A DNA stretch of 64,000 nucleotides from Triticum aestivum (GCF_018294505.1 NC_057811.1:21866579-21930578), one strand, 5' to 3'; shown: positions 46,874 to 59,620, counted from the first letter of the stretch. Translations and numbers: made by a program. Notes: a model not told the origin generated them from the sequence alone.

Positions 46874-47606
46874 CCCCTTGAGCGGGCGCTGATCCTGACG
46901 AGGTTCCAGCCGCGACGCCACCCTCCTGAGGTCCGGCACGACGCAGCTGCTTCTTCTGGGGGATGGCCTCTGGAGGGCCCTCGCTTTTGTTGTTGGGGTC
47001 GTCGATCGCTACCGCTTGGCAGACGCGCTCGAGGGAGCACACCGCATCTCTTTCTTCACACGGGACCATGATGATTCCGCCGCTTCCCGGCATCTTGAGG
47101 ACGTTGAAGCCGTGGTGGGTGACGGCCATGAACTTGGCCAGGGCTCGATACCAGAGGATGGCGTTGTAAGGCAGACAGATGTGTGCCACGTCGAAGTCGA
47201 TAAGCTCGGTGCGGTAATTTTTGCGATCTCCGAAGGTGACAGGGAGGCGGACCTGCCCTATCGGTGTGGTGGAACCGTCGGTCACTCCTAAGAAAGGCTT
47301 GGTAGGCTGAAGCTGGTCATAAGGGACTTGGAGGTTGTCGAACGTATCGACGGACAGGACGTTGAGCCTTGCGCCGCCGTCGATGAGGGTTTTGGTAACT
47401 TGCACATTGCTGATGACTGGGGAGCACAGCATCGGGAGGGCGCTAGCGGTAGCCGCGCACTTGAGCTGGTCCACCGAGCTGAACGTGATGGGGCACTGGG
47501 ACCATCTGAGCGGGCGTGTGGCTTCAAGCTTGGGGAGGACTGCATTCACTTCACGAGCAAACTGTTTGAAGATGCGTTGAGAAGCTAGGGCCTGGGCTCC
47601 TCCCAA
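46854..47606 (-). pseudogene. Element 2 aspartic protease region
   Basis: 250-codon minus-strand frame between gag and RT. Residues 74-82 read TLIDGGARLN, followed by VLSVDTFDNLQVP. Plant Tat elements typically have (V/L)IDGGS.LNIL at the retropepsin active site, so Asp76-Gly-Gly is the expected catalytic form. Downstream GRTRLPVTFG-like VRLPVTFGDRKNYRTE and YNAILWYRALAKFMAV (family: YNAILGRPALAKFMAV) match the C-terminal flap and second lobe, with GRP changed to WYR. The enzyme would cut the Gag-Pol precursor. The frame is open, but the polyprotein around it is broken. Confidence 0.75.
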
Positions 47607-48127
47607 GATGAGGCGATAGCACGTGGTTCCTGGAAGCCCCCAGCCCCCTCGTCCTGATGGTGGTCGTCGTTCCTTCTTGGCGGTGGCGGCAGCGGAGGAA
47701 GACCGACGTTGCCCTGAGGGCGATCCTCACGAGGTTGGTCTCTCCAGGCGCTCTCGCGAGGATGATCCTGCCAGCGGTCCTCACGAGGACGGTCGCGCCA
47801 CTCCTGGCACGGGCCATGGTCGTCCCAGTATCCATGTCCTCCTCCTCGGGCGTAGCCCCGGTCGCTGCGTTTGGGGCGTCGACCATAGCATCCTTCGCGA
47901 ATGGCTCTGAGCTCTTGATAGTCATTGGTGTTGTGGGTGTTCAGGTTGTGGAAGGCGCAGAACGGCCGGCTGTTCTTGGATGACTCAGGCTGATCTCTGC
48001 CTCACTTGGTGTCGGGCTCCGCTCCGAGCACATCTGCTTCCTTGCGCTTCACGTCCTTGGCCTTGGCCTTCTTCTCCTCTGCTCCCGCAGCTGGCAGCTT
48101 GAGGAGGGAGAGGCGGCCCTCCTCAGC
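47607..48127 (-). pseudogene. Element 2 gag C-terminal part with zinc-binding motif
   Basis: After the TGA that ends the gag core at 48128, the same frame continues with a Lys/Glu-rich linker (AEEKKAKAKDVKRKEADVLG), another stop and, at about 47915-47975, PFCAFHNLNTHNTNDYQEL. Tat Gag proteins carry C..FH...THNT..C here. The last Cys is replaced by Tyr, so metal binding is probably lost. An Arg/Gly-rich tail follows. Antisense ORFs on the plus strand are shadows. Confidence 0.6.
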
Positions 48128-49322
48128 TCATGCGCACTTGGTGGCCAGCTTGAACAGCTCCTGAGATGTGCACAACTCCTCATAGATAGCGAGCTCTTCC
48201 TTCATCTTGATGTCGCGGACGCCATCGGAGAACGCAGAGATGATGGCCTTATCCGTGACGTTGGGGATCTTGAGGCGAGTGTTGTTGAAGCACTGGATGT
48301 ACTTCTGGTGGGTCTCTCCTGGTTGTTGCTTGATGCGGCGTAGGGCACCCGCGGCCGGCGGGCGGTCGCGCGTGCCCTGGAAGTTGGCGACGAAGCGGTT
48401 GCGCATCTCGTCCCAGGAGGAGATCGAGCCATGCGGCAGGTTCAGGAGCCAGGAGGGGGCACCATCCTTGAGAGCCATGGGAAACCAGTTCGCCATGACT
48501 TTCTCATCGCCGTTGGCCGCTTCGATGCTCAGCTCGTAGAGCTGCAGGAACTCCGCGGGGTCGAGGGTGCCGTCGTAGCGAGGAGGCAGATCCGGCTTGA
48601 ACTTGCCCGGCCAGGCGACGCTACGCAGCTCGGGGGTAAAGGTGCGGCAGCCGGCCGTGGTTGCCAGGGCCCGTCTTGGTGGTGGAGCTTGGTCTTCACG
48701 AGGCCCGTGTGCCGCCACCGTGGGTGGCGCGCGATCTTGGCGAGGTGGCGCGGGAAGCGCAGGTGCAGCTTCTCGCGGCGGAGGAATCTCTTCGCAGCTT
48801 CTCTCTTCGCGCGCAGGTGCAGCTTCTCGCGGCGGAGGAATCTCTTCGCAGCTTCTCTCTTCGCGCGCGGGAAGCTAAGGCACCGTCTTGGGGCAGAGGT
48901 GGTGGAGGTGCTCCATGAGCCATGTCGCCCGTGGCTGGCGGAGGGCGAGGCAGAGAGTGAGACGGTGCCAGGGAGCCCCCTGCGGCGCGGACGAGCTCGG
49001 CGACGCGGTCGAGCCAGTCCTCGTAGAGGTCGTCGACCGGGCGGTAGCACAGGAGCTCGTTCGCCATGACGAGCGCGGCCTACGCGTCCATGGGAGCGCG
49101 TCGTGCGTGGGACGAAGAACCGGCCGGAGTGGCGGTGCGGCCTTCCTGCCGTACCGATGGGTGCAGCGAGGATGCTTGCTGCTCGTTCCCTGCCGGGCCG
49201 GTGCAGGCGTTAGCGGCAGGAGACGGAGAACGATGAGGTGCGCCGCCGACAGGAGCCGTCTGAGCAACGCTGGCGGAGAGGGCAGCCCGGCGCTCAGCTC
49301 GAGCACGGCGAGCGTCCGCCAT
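48128..49322 (-). pseudogene. Element 2 Gag (Retrotrans_gag), frameshifted
   Basis: Begins on the minus strand with ATG at 49322 (MADARRARAERRAALSASVA). It meets a TAG near 49080, continues in frame through MANELLCYRPVDDLYEDWLD, and then shifts frame near 48700. The core at 48128-48718 has the Retrotrans_gag pattern: LPPRYDGTLDPAEFLQLYEL, then MALKDGAPSWLLNLP, SISSWDEMRNRFVANFQGT, and RIKQQPGETHQKYIQCFN. It formed the virus-like particle shell. An in-frame 54-bp tandem duplication lies at 48757-48864. Position next to the PBS and order gag-protease-RT fix the orientation. Confidence 0.8.
48757..48864 (-). repeat. 54-bp direct tandem duplication in gag
   Basis: The block starting AGGTGCAGCTTCTCGCGGCG at 48761 recurs at 48815 with no difference seen. 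On the minus strand it encodes an 18-residue Arg/Ser-rich repeat and keeps the frame. Confidence 0.9.
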
Positions 49323-49375
49323 GGAGACGACGTAGCGACGGAGCAACGGATTAACGGAAGGGAAGCTACGGCGCA

Positions 49376-49395
49376 CCCCTACCTGGCGCGCCAAA
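49376..49395 (-). other. Element 2 primer-binding site
   Basis: On the minus strand TTTGGCGCGCCAGGTAGGGG directly follows the LTR end. TGGCGCGCCAGG... has the TGG expected opposite a tRNA CCA end. The tRNA was not identified. Confidence 0.65.
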
Positions 49396-50010
49396 TGTCG
49401 GATGTGGGGTTTCGGCAAAGCCCTTAAGGTTCGAACTCTGGGTTGCGCGCGAAGTTCTTTCCCTCCAATCGATCCACGCCCTAGCTCGCTAAGATCTCGC
49501 GGACGAACTCGACGAACTCGCAACACAGAAAGACACGAGATTTATACTTGTTCGGGACACTGTTGTGGTGTAATACCCTACTCCAGTGTGGTGGTGGTGG
49601 ATTGCCTCTTGGGCTGATGATGAACAGTACAAGGGAAAGAACAGCCTCCTAAGGTTGAGGTGTTCTTGTGCTCAACTAACTTGTGTGGGTGAGATGCCTC
49701 TGAATGCGTTATCAGAAGCCTCTACTGTGGTGGCTAGCTCTACATATATAGGCCCTGGTCCTCTCCCCAAATATTGAGCGGGAAGGGAGCCAACAACGGC
49801 GGGCAATTTGAAAGGGGACAGCTAGTACAAGCTATCCTGACAAAAGTGGTCTTCGCCTGCAAAAGGCTCTGGTGGTGACGCTGTCTTGGGCTCCATGGTG
49901 ACCTCCGTCTTGCCGTCCTGCTTGTCTTGGTCCTGTTGCACCGATATGGAAACCTTTTCCTGATGCCTCGGTACTCCGCGCCCGCGCTTGCTTCCTTAGC
50001 ACTAAAGAGG

Positions 50011-52183
50011 TGTAGGGGAACGCGACAGAAAACAAAAATTTTCCGACCTACGCACCAGCCCAGGACCACTATGGAGACTGCATACATGGTTTGATCTTTT
50101 TCGTTACCGACTCGTAGCGCAGCGGGAAGTAGAGTCGATGACGATCGGCGGTGCAGATCCCCGCAGCTAGGATTTATAACCTCCCAACCGCGAGGATGTA
50201 TACCCTCATCTGCTCCTCAGACAGCCCTCCGGGAGGCGGTCGAACAGCCCCCCCGGACGGTGTCACGGACAGCCCTTCGGGAGGACCTTCGAAACTCGAA
50301 CGGTCACTCGGACAGCCCTTCGGGAGGACCTTCGAAACTCGGACGGTCACACGGACAGCCCTTCGGGAGGCACTCACGAACTAAGACCGAAACTACGATC
50401 TCTCTACAGAGTTGCACACATACGGTGTCATCTATCCGGCAGGGCTTCGCCGTCCAGAACTAGTTCCTGCCGGAACCCAGACAGCCTTACGGCTCTACGA
50501 AACTCTTTTCGTGGGAGGGAGAGAAGAAGCCAGATAATGCATGGCATGTGTATGAGAGCAAGGGATGAGTGTGGAGGGCTGCCCCTCCACCTCTATTTAT
50601 AGGAAATCCCAAGGGGGTAGGGTAGTTTCACAAAAAACCCAAAATGCACATGAATGAAGTCCTTCCACAAGGACCTAGGAGTGAAACCAAGGAACAAGAG
50701 GGTCCCCAAGGGGGGATACCCCATGTGGCCGGCCACACCCCCATGAGGGGCCCAAAAAATGGCTCCTATCCATCCATGTCATCCCCAAGATCTTTTGGAG
50801 CAAAGCCCCAAAAGGTGGCTTTCCATAAAGTAACCATAAAGCTGATTTTCACTATTCACGACGACATTTTTCAGCGTCTGATCGAACTGAAAATATTTAT
50901 GTGGGCTAAGAACATTTCCAGTACCCACTAAAATGATTTTCAACGCGTTCCGAAACAATTCCGGTTTTAGTGATTTTCATCTGCGAAACGCATCTGAAGT
51001 GGCTCCGGCAGCTCCGGAACATTTCCGGTTTTTATCTCAGAAAATTCCAAAAAGCTTCCAGAATGATTCTGGCATCCTCCAAGAATTATCAGGCATGTGC
51101 CGAAACCAATTTGACTTAATGGTGTATCCCGAAACAACTTTTCGGTATCATCGAAACTTATCCGATGACCTCTCTCTGCGGTACGATTCCGCTGTCCGAA
51201 ACTTTTCGGTGTCCGAAACTTTTTCGGTGATTTTCTCTCAGACTCCCTGTCTAGTATTCAGCAGATAGATGACCCTTAAGCGTGTGACCCTATAGGTTCG
51301 GTGAAGTATAGACATGACCCGGAACCCCTTCCGATCAATGATCAACATCGGAGCCGTGGACACCCATATTGACCCCTATACCCACACGAATAAATATTCG
51401 AGTGAACCTCCAGTTGCCGTGTGCTATTCCTGTTGCTTCGCGATATGTTACAAATACCCGAGGTGAGACATGTTGGCATTCCCGTGGATCAACAACTTGT
51501 CCACTATGCTAGTTACCTCGTTACCGGTATTGTTCTCTTTTCTCGTTATCGTATTCCGGCATCCCCGTGATCAAATCACAAAGTGTCTGGCCAGACGATG
51601 ATGGATACCGTAACACCGAGAGGGCCCAGAGATATCTCTCCATCGTCGGAGGAGCAAATCCCAATCTTGAGCTATCAAGTTACTTGACACACTTTTCCAT
51701 GAACCCGTAAGCCGCCGTAATAGCCACCCATTTACGGATGACGTTTAACAAACCCCAAAGTTCATGAAGCAAGCATGAAGAAACTCGATACTCTCATGGT
51801 CTAAGGAATCATGCAAACGTTAACCATCTCTGTGTTATGTACCAATAAACTTGTGACGAATGAATCTCATAGCATAACATCAATTCGGGTCGATTCAACA
51901 CAAATGTCCTTCCTGACATTGTGCCCTCAAAGTTGCTTGGCATAGACATGCCCATGATTGGGAAAACATAATCATCATGCAACACTTGAGCTAGTCTTAG
52001 AGGCACGACTAGGAATACATTTTACCGTTTATTATTCCACACGTGCATATGGGTTCTCCCCAGAGCCTTTATGGATATACGGGCTCGGGAACCACAGCAG
52101 TTATAGCATGGAACATAAACATAATTATGAACAAGGAGATAATCAATAACATTTATTATTGCCTCTAGGGCATATCTCCTACA
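50011..52183 (-). repeat. Element 4 3' LTR (2173 bp)
   Basis: Contains a minus-strand TATA box (CCTATAAATAG, 50592-50602). Three tandem copies of a 43-bp unit starting GGACAGCCCTTCGGGAGG lie at 50267, 50310 and 50353. Repeated TCCGAAAC.TTTTCGG palindromic blocks lie near 51130-51235. ORFs of 60-110 codons here recur identically in the other LTR and are not genes. Confidence 0.92.
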
Positions 52184-52198
52184 GACTCCCACTTGCAC
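52184..52198 (-). other. Element 4 polypurine tract
   Basis: Minus strand GTGCAAGTGGGAGTC directly precedes the LTR, nearly the same as the Angela PPT. Confidence 0.75.
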
Positions 52199-55100
52199 TA
52201 GAGACAATAATCTAGCTTATGCTAATGCACTTCACACCTGTGGCACACCGGTGTAAATATGCTTCGCTTGTGGTATAGCCTGATGTCCAACGGATCTGAC
52301 GACTTCAGTTCCGTGTGTATCTTTGCATGTCCTCGCGTTTTCACAAAATTCATATTTTGTGTGGACTTGGCTTTGTATGTATGTGAATCACAGGTCGAAC
52401 CTGGATTCCTCAGACTGAGTTATGGAGCAACTACCTGCAGTAGTGTCCCATTGTCAAAAGCCATCTTGGAACTATACTAAGTTCATGAATGAACTATATG
52501 ATTCAACATCTTCTTTGTCGCTTCTAAAGCGTCAACATACTTAGCCCTTGTTATAGAATTCGCCACAGTAACTAGCTTGAACAAATTCCAACTAACTGTG
52601 CCACCACATTGTGTGTTACACAAAACCCTTAATTTAAATCGAAAATCGCATGGAGAAAAGATGAAGACTGTATCGATGTAACATTTTACAACGAACTCTT
52701 CATGATCTCTGCTTGCGAGAAAACCATGTCATCAGTACTTACTCTAGTACTCTGTGACATCTTTCACTGTTGTCCCATGATCAGTAATTTGATCACTTTG
52801 GTATCCATACTCGCAACACCTTGGGAGTATCGGACATATCTGGTTGTTTTACATACCATGGAATACATGATTAATCCAAACACAAAAGTGTGTGGAATCT
52901 GCATCATGTATTTTACTCATCAGTGTTTTGGGACACCGAGTCTTGCAAAAACTCTTTCCATGTGACTTTGGCAAGAATCACTCCTTGGCGTTTTAAATGC
53001 TAAAAGGTTTTAGCATCTTGTCAATATGTATTCATTGCTTAGCCCCATTAGGTAAATCTATCTCCATAGATCATCATGCCTAATATTGAGGCTATTTAGC
53101 CTAAGCACTTCATCGAAAAACTATTTTCAAATGAAGTCCTAATTTGTGTCAAGAAATTTATTTCCAATTACCAATGTGCCAAGCACATAAGGTTTTTAGA
53201 AATATTATTACGCTCCCACTTACTTTCTTGAATTACAAGCATCTTCGTTACCCATTGATGAAGTCAAAACCCCTTTGACCATTTCATCAAAACACGAAGA
53301 TTCCAACTCCATTTTGCTCTCTTCTGTCCATTGCTGGAACTCTGAAGTTTGCATACCTACTAGCATCCTCTGGATCGACAAATTACTTTGGACTGTATCA
53401 TATACAAGTCCTAGCTTTCATTTCCATCAGATGGAAATCCTTTTATCATCCATGTTTCATATCTCATGATTGAAATATGTATTAATTGCTAGTTCAACCC
53501 GAACCGACTTTAAGCATCGCTACGATGAAAACAACCTCATCGTAGTCAACTCTTGAACTTGTTATTTCAACAAGTCGAGCTTTATGGATAAAACATTTTT
53601 ATCCGTATCAGTTTTAAGTTCCATAAATATTCGTTAGACTCTAAGTCTTCCGAAAGGTGTATCAAGGTTTTAATCTTGAATCACTTATGTTGAAACTAAC
53701 TCGGATTGTATTGGCATTTAGCCAATTCTGGAGTCAGGGCCCATCAACGCTTCCTTGTGTATCGTAGGTATAATGTTGTCTAACAACAATATCTCGTTTG
53801 CGCACCTGAGAGGTTTGCACGAGCCTTGCCTACGTGGTTCAGCTGCAAGTTCGACCGAAGTTCATACATTTTATTGTAGAGACTTCCGTATCAGTCGCAG
53901 TAGGAAACTCTGGAATTACTTCCAAGGTCTCTTTCCTTTGATCTGATGAAGATACTGTTTATCTCGTCGAGTTGCACTATTCTCCCACTCACCTTTTAGA
54001 AAGAACCATTCTCTTTAAAAGCATACCGTTCTTTGTGGCAAACCTATTTGCCTCGGTATAGTGAGGGAGGAATACCCAATGACTTGGGATAACCTACAAA
54101 GTAGCACTTGTCTGATTTGGAATAGGTTTGTAACCTTTTACACAAGCCCCATATTCCAAATGTTAAGAAAAGATACAACATGGTTGGGCGTACCATACCA
54201 TGGCTTCATTTCAACAGACCCGATGTAGCTCTTTTCAGTGTAAAAGCCGCAGTCTCTAAAGCATCACTTTAAAAAGGATAATGGCAAATTTATTTATGTC
54301 ATCTTTGACCTTACCATGTCATAAATGGTTAGATTACATCTCCACGGACTTTTCACTTGCAGTGGTGTTCCGGGAGGTGCAAGTTATGAAACCCCTTTCA
54401 CAACTCATCAGACATTCGCTAAACATGTAACTCAAATATTCCTTTGTGCAATCAAATTGCAGAAACATAATTTTCTTGTTACAATAACTTCTACTTCATT
54501 TTTGAAAACCTTTCGAATGATTTCAAAAGATCCAGACTTACGTCTCATCAAGTAAATATCCATATATCTACTTGAGTCATTTCTGAAGATAAATAAATCC
54601 ACCACTAACAACACTTATCGGACTACACACATCAAATGTATGATCACTAATAAGTTTGTTGTTCGTTCCTTATGGCCTGTGAACGGTATTTTAGTCACTT
54701 CACTTTTCGGAGGAAAGTTGCAAGTGTCAGATGATTCAAAATCAAAAAGACTTCAAAATCCATCATAATGGAATTTTCCATGCGGGTTTCTCCAATGTGA
54801 CCAAATGTAGTGCCACACTTGTGTGGTATTCTTTTAGTCTTGCGACATTTAGCGTCAGTGTTATGGATGTATCATATTACCCTCAATATTCATAACATAC
54901 GTCCCATCTTGGATGGAAGCATGGCCCTTCATGTTATTCATAATACTTAACAACAATTGTTGTTTTTATGAACAACTCTTTTGCAACAAACATTGTGCAA
55001 TGGGCTAGAGTGTATGAAACTCTAAAATGAATTATGAAAGTAAACCCAGAGGTATTGTATTATTATCAATATTCATAACATACATCTCATTCATAATGAA

Positions 55101-57427
55101 AGTATGGCCCTTGTGTTATTCATAACATCGAACATAAAAGGTTCTCTTATGAACAACCTTCTTGCAAGATACCTTATGCAATGGGCTAGAGTTTGTAAAA
55201 CTCTAAATGAATTATGAAAATAAATACAGACGGCAATACACCGATGGAAGGTATAGTAACATTTACTATGTTCCCTGTGTATACCTTAACCTCATTTCTG
55301 GCTAGTCTTTTTAGGCCACAGTAGCTCTTACAGTGATTCGCAATTGAATGCAATCGAGCGGGTATCTTTGTGATTAACTCACAATACCCAAGAATTAGTG
55401 ATTAACATGTTTAACCATAATTCCCAAGAACTATATCTTTGAACAGCCTACTATACATCAAAAACTTGTATGACATTCATACATGAGCTGGATATTCCAG
55501 TCATCTTTCTTTCTGCCTTTATACTTCTAACAGTTTAACTTTTAGTATTTCTCCTACTCGCAAAAGAAGCACCCAACTTAAGAGTGGCGTTAGCCCCGGA
55601 CTTCCTAGGCGTGTAAGTCATACTAACACCCTTTGGACACTTCCTTTCTCTTTAAGTTGTTGTTTTATTCACCTTTCATTATATGACAGGCGTTCTTCTG
55701 GATCCCTTTCCCAACAGTCAAATGCATAGTAAACACTTTTACTAATACTTGCAAACAAACATTGCTTTGTTTGTATCTGAAAATAATTTTCAGTTCCATG
55801 AATATCATATAACTATCCCAACTTTCGAAGTTTGGGTTTCATGGAAGCAAACATATTGCACTTGACTGAAACGGAATTATAGCTTTTGGATCAAAGGACA
55901 AGAGTCACATGATCCATAGCATTAGCGGGAGGATACGGAAAGCATGCGATAGGACAAAGTCCTTCTCGGCACTTTTGAGGACAATCCTCATATTACGGTA
56001 CCAATCGTAAAGTTTTAACCAAATATTTAACAGCTATTCAATTTTAACAGGGAAGGTGGAAACGCGAGCCATTATTCTACAACTATTTTGCATATAACAC
56101 TTAGACAATGTTCATAATTAATTGCACTAAGAATTAAACATGTTAATTCAACAGTGCGCTCCCACTCAAATCAATATCTCTCAAAATTGATTGTGAGTGA
56201 TACAAGACCCACATTTCAATTGTTCGCCATTGGTGTAACACCACTGATGACGAAAAATCTCAACCGGTAGGCCAACTTGCCAATCACATCTCTATGTGAC
56301 TCTTGTTCATCTTTCGATGCGTGTGTTCCGAGCTCATGACGGTCATGCCTGAACGTCAAGACAACCAAGTGATCTCGCTGCGAGGTCTCAACTCACCCGC
56401 CTCACACTTCTCTAATCGTTCGTACCCGTGTGACACGGCGCACCCCGAAAAGATAGGTGCCGTGACGGTGCTACACTTGGGAGAACACTAACTACTTGGT
56501 ATTTTAAGTGAGAGATCACCCTAATAAAAGCGACTACCGCGCAATCAAGAAGGGTGCATCATAAGGGATAAACATCTCAGGCAATTCATAATAGCATGAT
56601 ATGGTATAGCCCTTTCTGACGGAGAAGTCTTTCATTTCTTCGTCTTCGGCATTCGCGTCGGTGTTCACCTTCGCGAAGATTGCCACCACCTTGTCGATGC
56701 ACCAGATAATATTGCTATCTCTATAGCTAACAAAATAATGCATTACAACAAGGTTGACACGCAGGTCATTAAAGTGCAATCATATGGCTCCAACCATCAT
56801 GCCGAATCATGACACGCAGGTCATGTTAATCAAATTACATCATATAGTCATCTCATACATAATCGAATTAGTATGAGCACTGCTATACCACATCATATGC
56901 ACATCCTGCAAAACCAAGTTAGACGCCTCTAATCGGTTTATGCAAAATTTATTTTACGTGGCTTCTAAGGTTTTGACTTAAACCGCAGCGACCAACGTTT
57001 TATCATCAAGTATGATTATTCAAGTTGCTAGATTAACATCTCGGGGTGTATGAAACACGGGATAATTAAATCTCGAGCCCCATACTAAACTTCGTCATAC
57101 GCATGACCCCCGTGCAGATCATATCTGCAATGCCCTTTCATCTGCGAATTTCATCTTTCTTTTGACTACGGCAGAACCCAAAGAACTGATAGCACTTCCA
57201 TGATCAATCAGGATCACGGATTGCCAGAACTTTGTCAAATTCCACCATGCTGTCTCGAGATTGAGCAAACGCAAATTCTAGGGAAGCAACAAGAACCTCG
57301 GGTAACAGATTTCATCTGTCACCCGCATAAATAATTTTCAGCAATAGATCTCATCTACTACCTAATTATATTATGCAATACCCATACATCTCCATGTATT
57401 CTAGATCGAAACCTGCATCTACGCATA
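52199..57427 (-). pseudogene. Element 4 interior with ruined copia pol
   Basis: On the minus strand at about 54000-54130 the text SDKCYFVGYPKS can be read, then KVSGR.VQLD. This is the copia linker between integrase and RT (family: S.KC.FVGYPKET.GY.F). At about 53480-53640 traces of the RT start remain in shifting frames (LKTDTDKNV, then LKSVRVELAI). Stops and indels occur every few tens of codons. No gag, protease, YxDD or RNase H could be read. AT-rich repeats such as paired 'attcataacatac...gaaa(g/t)tatggccctt' near 54880-55140 suggest internal duplications. Nothing here can be translated as a functional protein. Confidence 0.6.
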
Positions 57428-57445
57428 GCATGGCTCTTGATGCCA
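57428..57445 (-). other. Element 4 primer-binding site (initiator Met type)
   Basis: Minus strand TGGCATCAAGAGCCATGC one base after the LTR end. Typical of copia elements. Confidence 0.8.
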
Positions 57446-57446
57446 C

Positions 57447-59620
57447 TGTAGGGGAACGCGACAGAAAACAAAAATTTTCCAACCTACGCACCAGCCCAGG
57501 ACCACTATGGAGACTGCATACATGGTTTGATCTTTTTCGTTACCGACTCGTAGCGCAGCGGGAAGTAGAGTCGATGACGATCGGCGGTGCAGATCCCCGC
57601 AGCTAGGATTTACAACCTCCCAACCGCGAGGATGTATACCCTCATCTGCTCCTCAGACAGCCCTCCGGGAGGCGGTCGAACAGCCCCCCCCGGACGGTGT
57701 CGCGGACAGCCCTTCGGGAGGACCTTCGAAACTCGAACGGTCACTCGGACAGCCCTTCGGGAGGACCTTCGAAACTCGGACGGTCACACGGACAGCCCTT
57801 CGGGAGGCACTCACGAACTAAGACCGAAACTACGATCTCTCTACAGAGTTGCACACATACGGTGTCATCTATCCGGCAGGGCTTCGCCGTCCAGAACTAG
57901 TTCCTACCGGAACCCAGACAGCCTTACGGCTCTACGAAACTCTTTTCGTGGGAGGGAGAGAAGAAGCCAGATAATGCATGGCATGTGTATGAGAGCAAGG
58001 GATGAGTGTGGAGGGCTGCCCCTCCACCTCTATTTATAGGAAATCCCAAGGGGGTAGGGTAGTTTCACAAAAAACCCAAAATGCACATGAATGAAGTCCT
58101 TCCACAAGGACCTAGGAGTGAAACCAAGGAACAAGAGGGTCCCCAAGGGGGGATACCCCATGTGGCCGGCCACACCCCCATGAGGGGCCCAAAAAATGGC
58201 TCCTATCCATCCATGTCATCCCCAAGATCTTTTGGAGCAAAGCCCCAAAAGGTGGCTTTCCATAAAGTAACCATAAAGCTGATTTTCACTATTCACGACG
58301 ACATTTTTCAGCGTCTGATCGAACTGAAAATATTTATGTGGGCTAAGAACATTTCCAGTACCCACTAAAATGATTTTCAACGCGTTCCGAAACAATTCCG
58401 GTTTTAGTGATTTTCATCTGCGAAACGCATCTGAAGTGGCTCCGGCAGCTCCGGAACATTTCCGGTTTTTATCTCAGAAAATTCCAAAAAGCTTCCAGAA
58501 TGATTCTGGCATCCTCCAAGAATTATCAGGCATGTGCCGAAACCAATTTGACTTAATGGTGTATCCCGAAACAACTTTTCGGTATCATCGAAACTTATCC
58601 GATGACCTCTCTCTGCGGTACGATTCCGCTGTCCGAAACTTTTCGGTGTCCGAAACTTTTTCGGTGATTTTCTCTCAGACTCCCTGTCTAGTATTCAGCA
58701 GATAGATGACCCTTAAGCGTGTGACCCTATAGGTTCGGTGAAGTATAGACATGACCCGGAACCCCTTCCGATCAATGATCAACATCGGAGCCGTGGACAC
58801 CCATATTGACCCCTATACCCACACGAATAAATATTCGAGTGAACCTCCAGTTGCCGTGTGCTATTCCTGTTGCTTCGCGATATGTTACAAATACCCGAGG
58901 TGAGACATGTTGGCATTCCCGTGGATCAACAACTTGTCCACTATGCTAGTTACCTCGTTACCGGTATTGTTCTCTTTTCTCGTTATCGTATTCCGGCATC
59001 CCCGTGATCAAATCACAAAGTGTCTGGCCAGACGATGATGGATACCGTAACACCGAGAGGGCCCAGAGATATCTCTCCATCGTCGGAGGAGCAAATCCCA
59101 ATCTTGAGCTATCAAGTTACTTGACACACTTTTCCATGAACCCGTAAGCCGCCGTAATAGCCACCCATTTACGGATGACGTTTAACAAACCCCAAAGTTC
59201 ATGAAGCAAGCATGAAGAAACTCGATACTCTCATGGTCTAAGGAATCATGCAAACGTTAACCATCTCTGTGTTATGTACCAATAAACTTGTGACGAATGA
59301 ATCTCATAGCATAACATCAATTCGGGTCGATTCAACACAAATGTCCTTCCTGACATTGTGCCCTCAAAGTTGCTTGGCATAGACATGCCCATGATTGGGA
59401 AAACATAATCATCATGCAACACTTGAGTTAGTCTTAGAGGCACGACTAGGAATACATTTTACCGTTTATTATTCCACACGTGCATATGGGTTCTCCCCAG
59501 AGCCTTTATGGATATACGGGCTCGGGAACCACAGCAGTTATAGCATGGAACATAAACATAATTATGAACAAGGAGATAATCAATAACATTTATTATTGCC
59601 TCTAGGGCATATCTCCTACA
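57447..59620 (-). repeat. Element 4 5' LTR (2174 bp)
   Basis: Almost identical to 50011-52183. Differences seen include TCCAACC for TCCGACC, ATTTACAACC for ATTTATAACC, one extra C in the C-run near 57690, GTCGCGG for GTCACGG, CCTACCGG for CCTGCCGG and GAGTTAGTC for GAGCTAGTC. Confidence 0.92.

Larger units (their letters stand above)
50011..59620 (-). mobile_element. Element 4: Ty1/copia LTR retrotransposon, minus strand, coding decayed
   Basis: Minus-strand LTR start TGTAGGAGATATGCCCTAGA is related to the BARE/Angela start. LTRs of 2173 and 2174 bp, AGAGG duplications at 50006-50010 and 59621-59625, PBS and PPT are all present. Only about six differences were noticed between the LTRs by eye, so insertion is very recent. 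The 5.26-kb interior has no long ORF; pol traces are full of stops and shifts. It is best read as a non-autonomous family member moved by another element's proteins. Confidence 0.92.

Noticed and set aside
48431..49069. 212-codon plus-strand ORF
   Set aside because: Shadow of gag; the minus strand has the Retrotrans_gag motifs.
50644..51268. 95- and 111-codon plus-strand ORFs, repeated at 58081-58705
   Set aside because: Both lie in the element 4 LTRs and are antisense to the element. Identity between copies reflects LTR identity, not selection.
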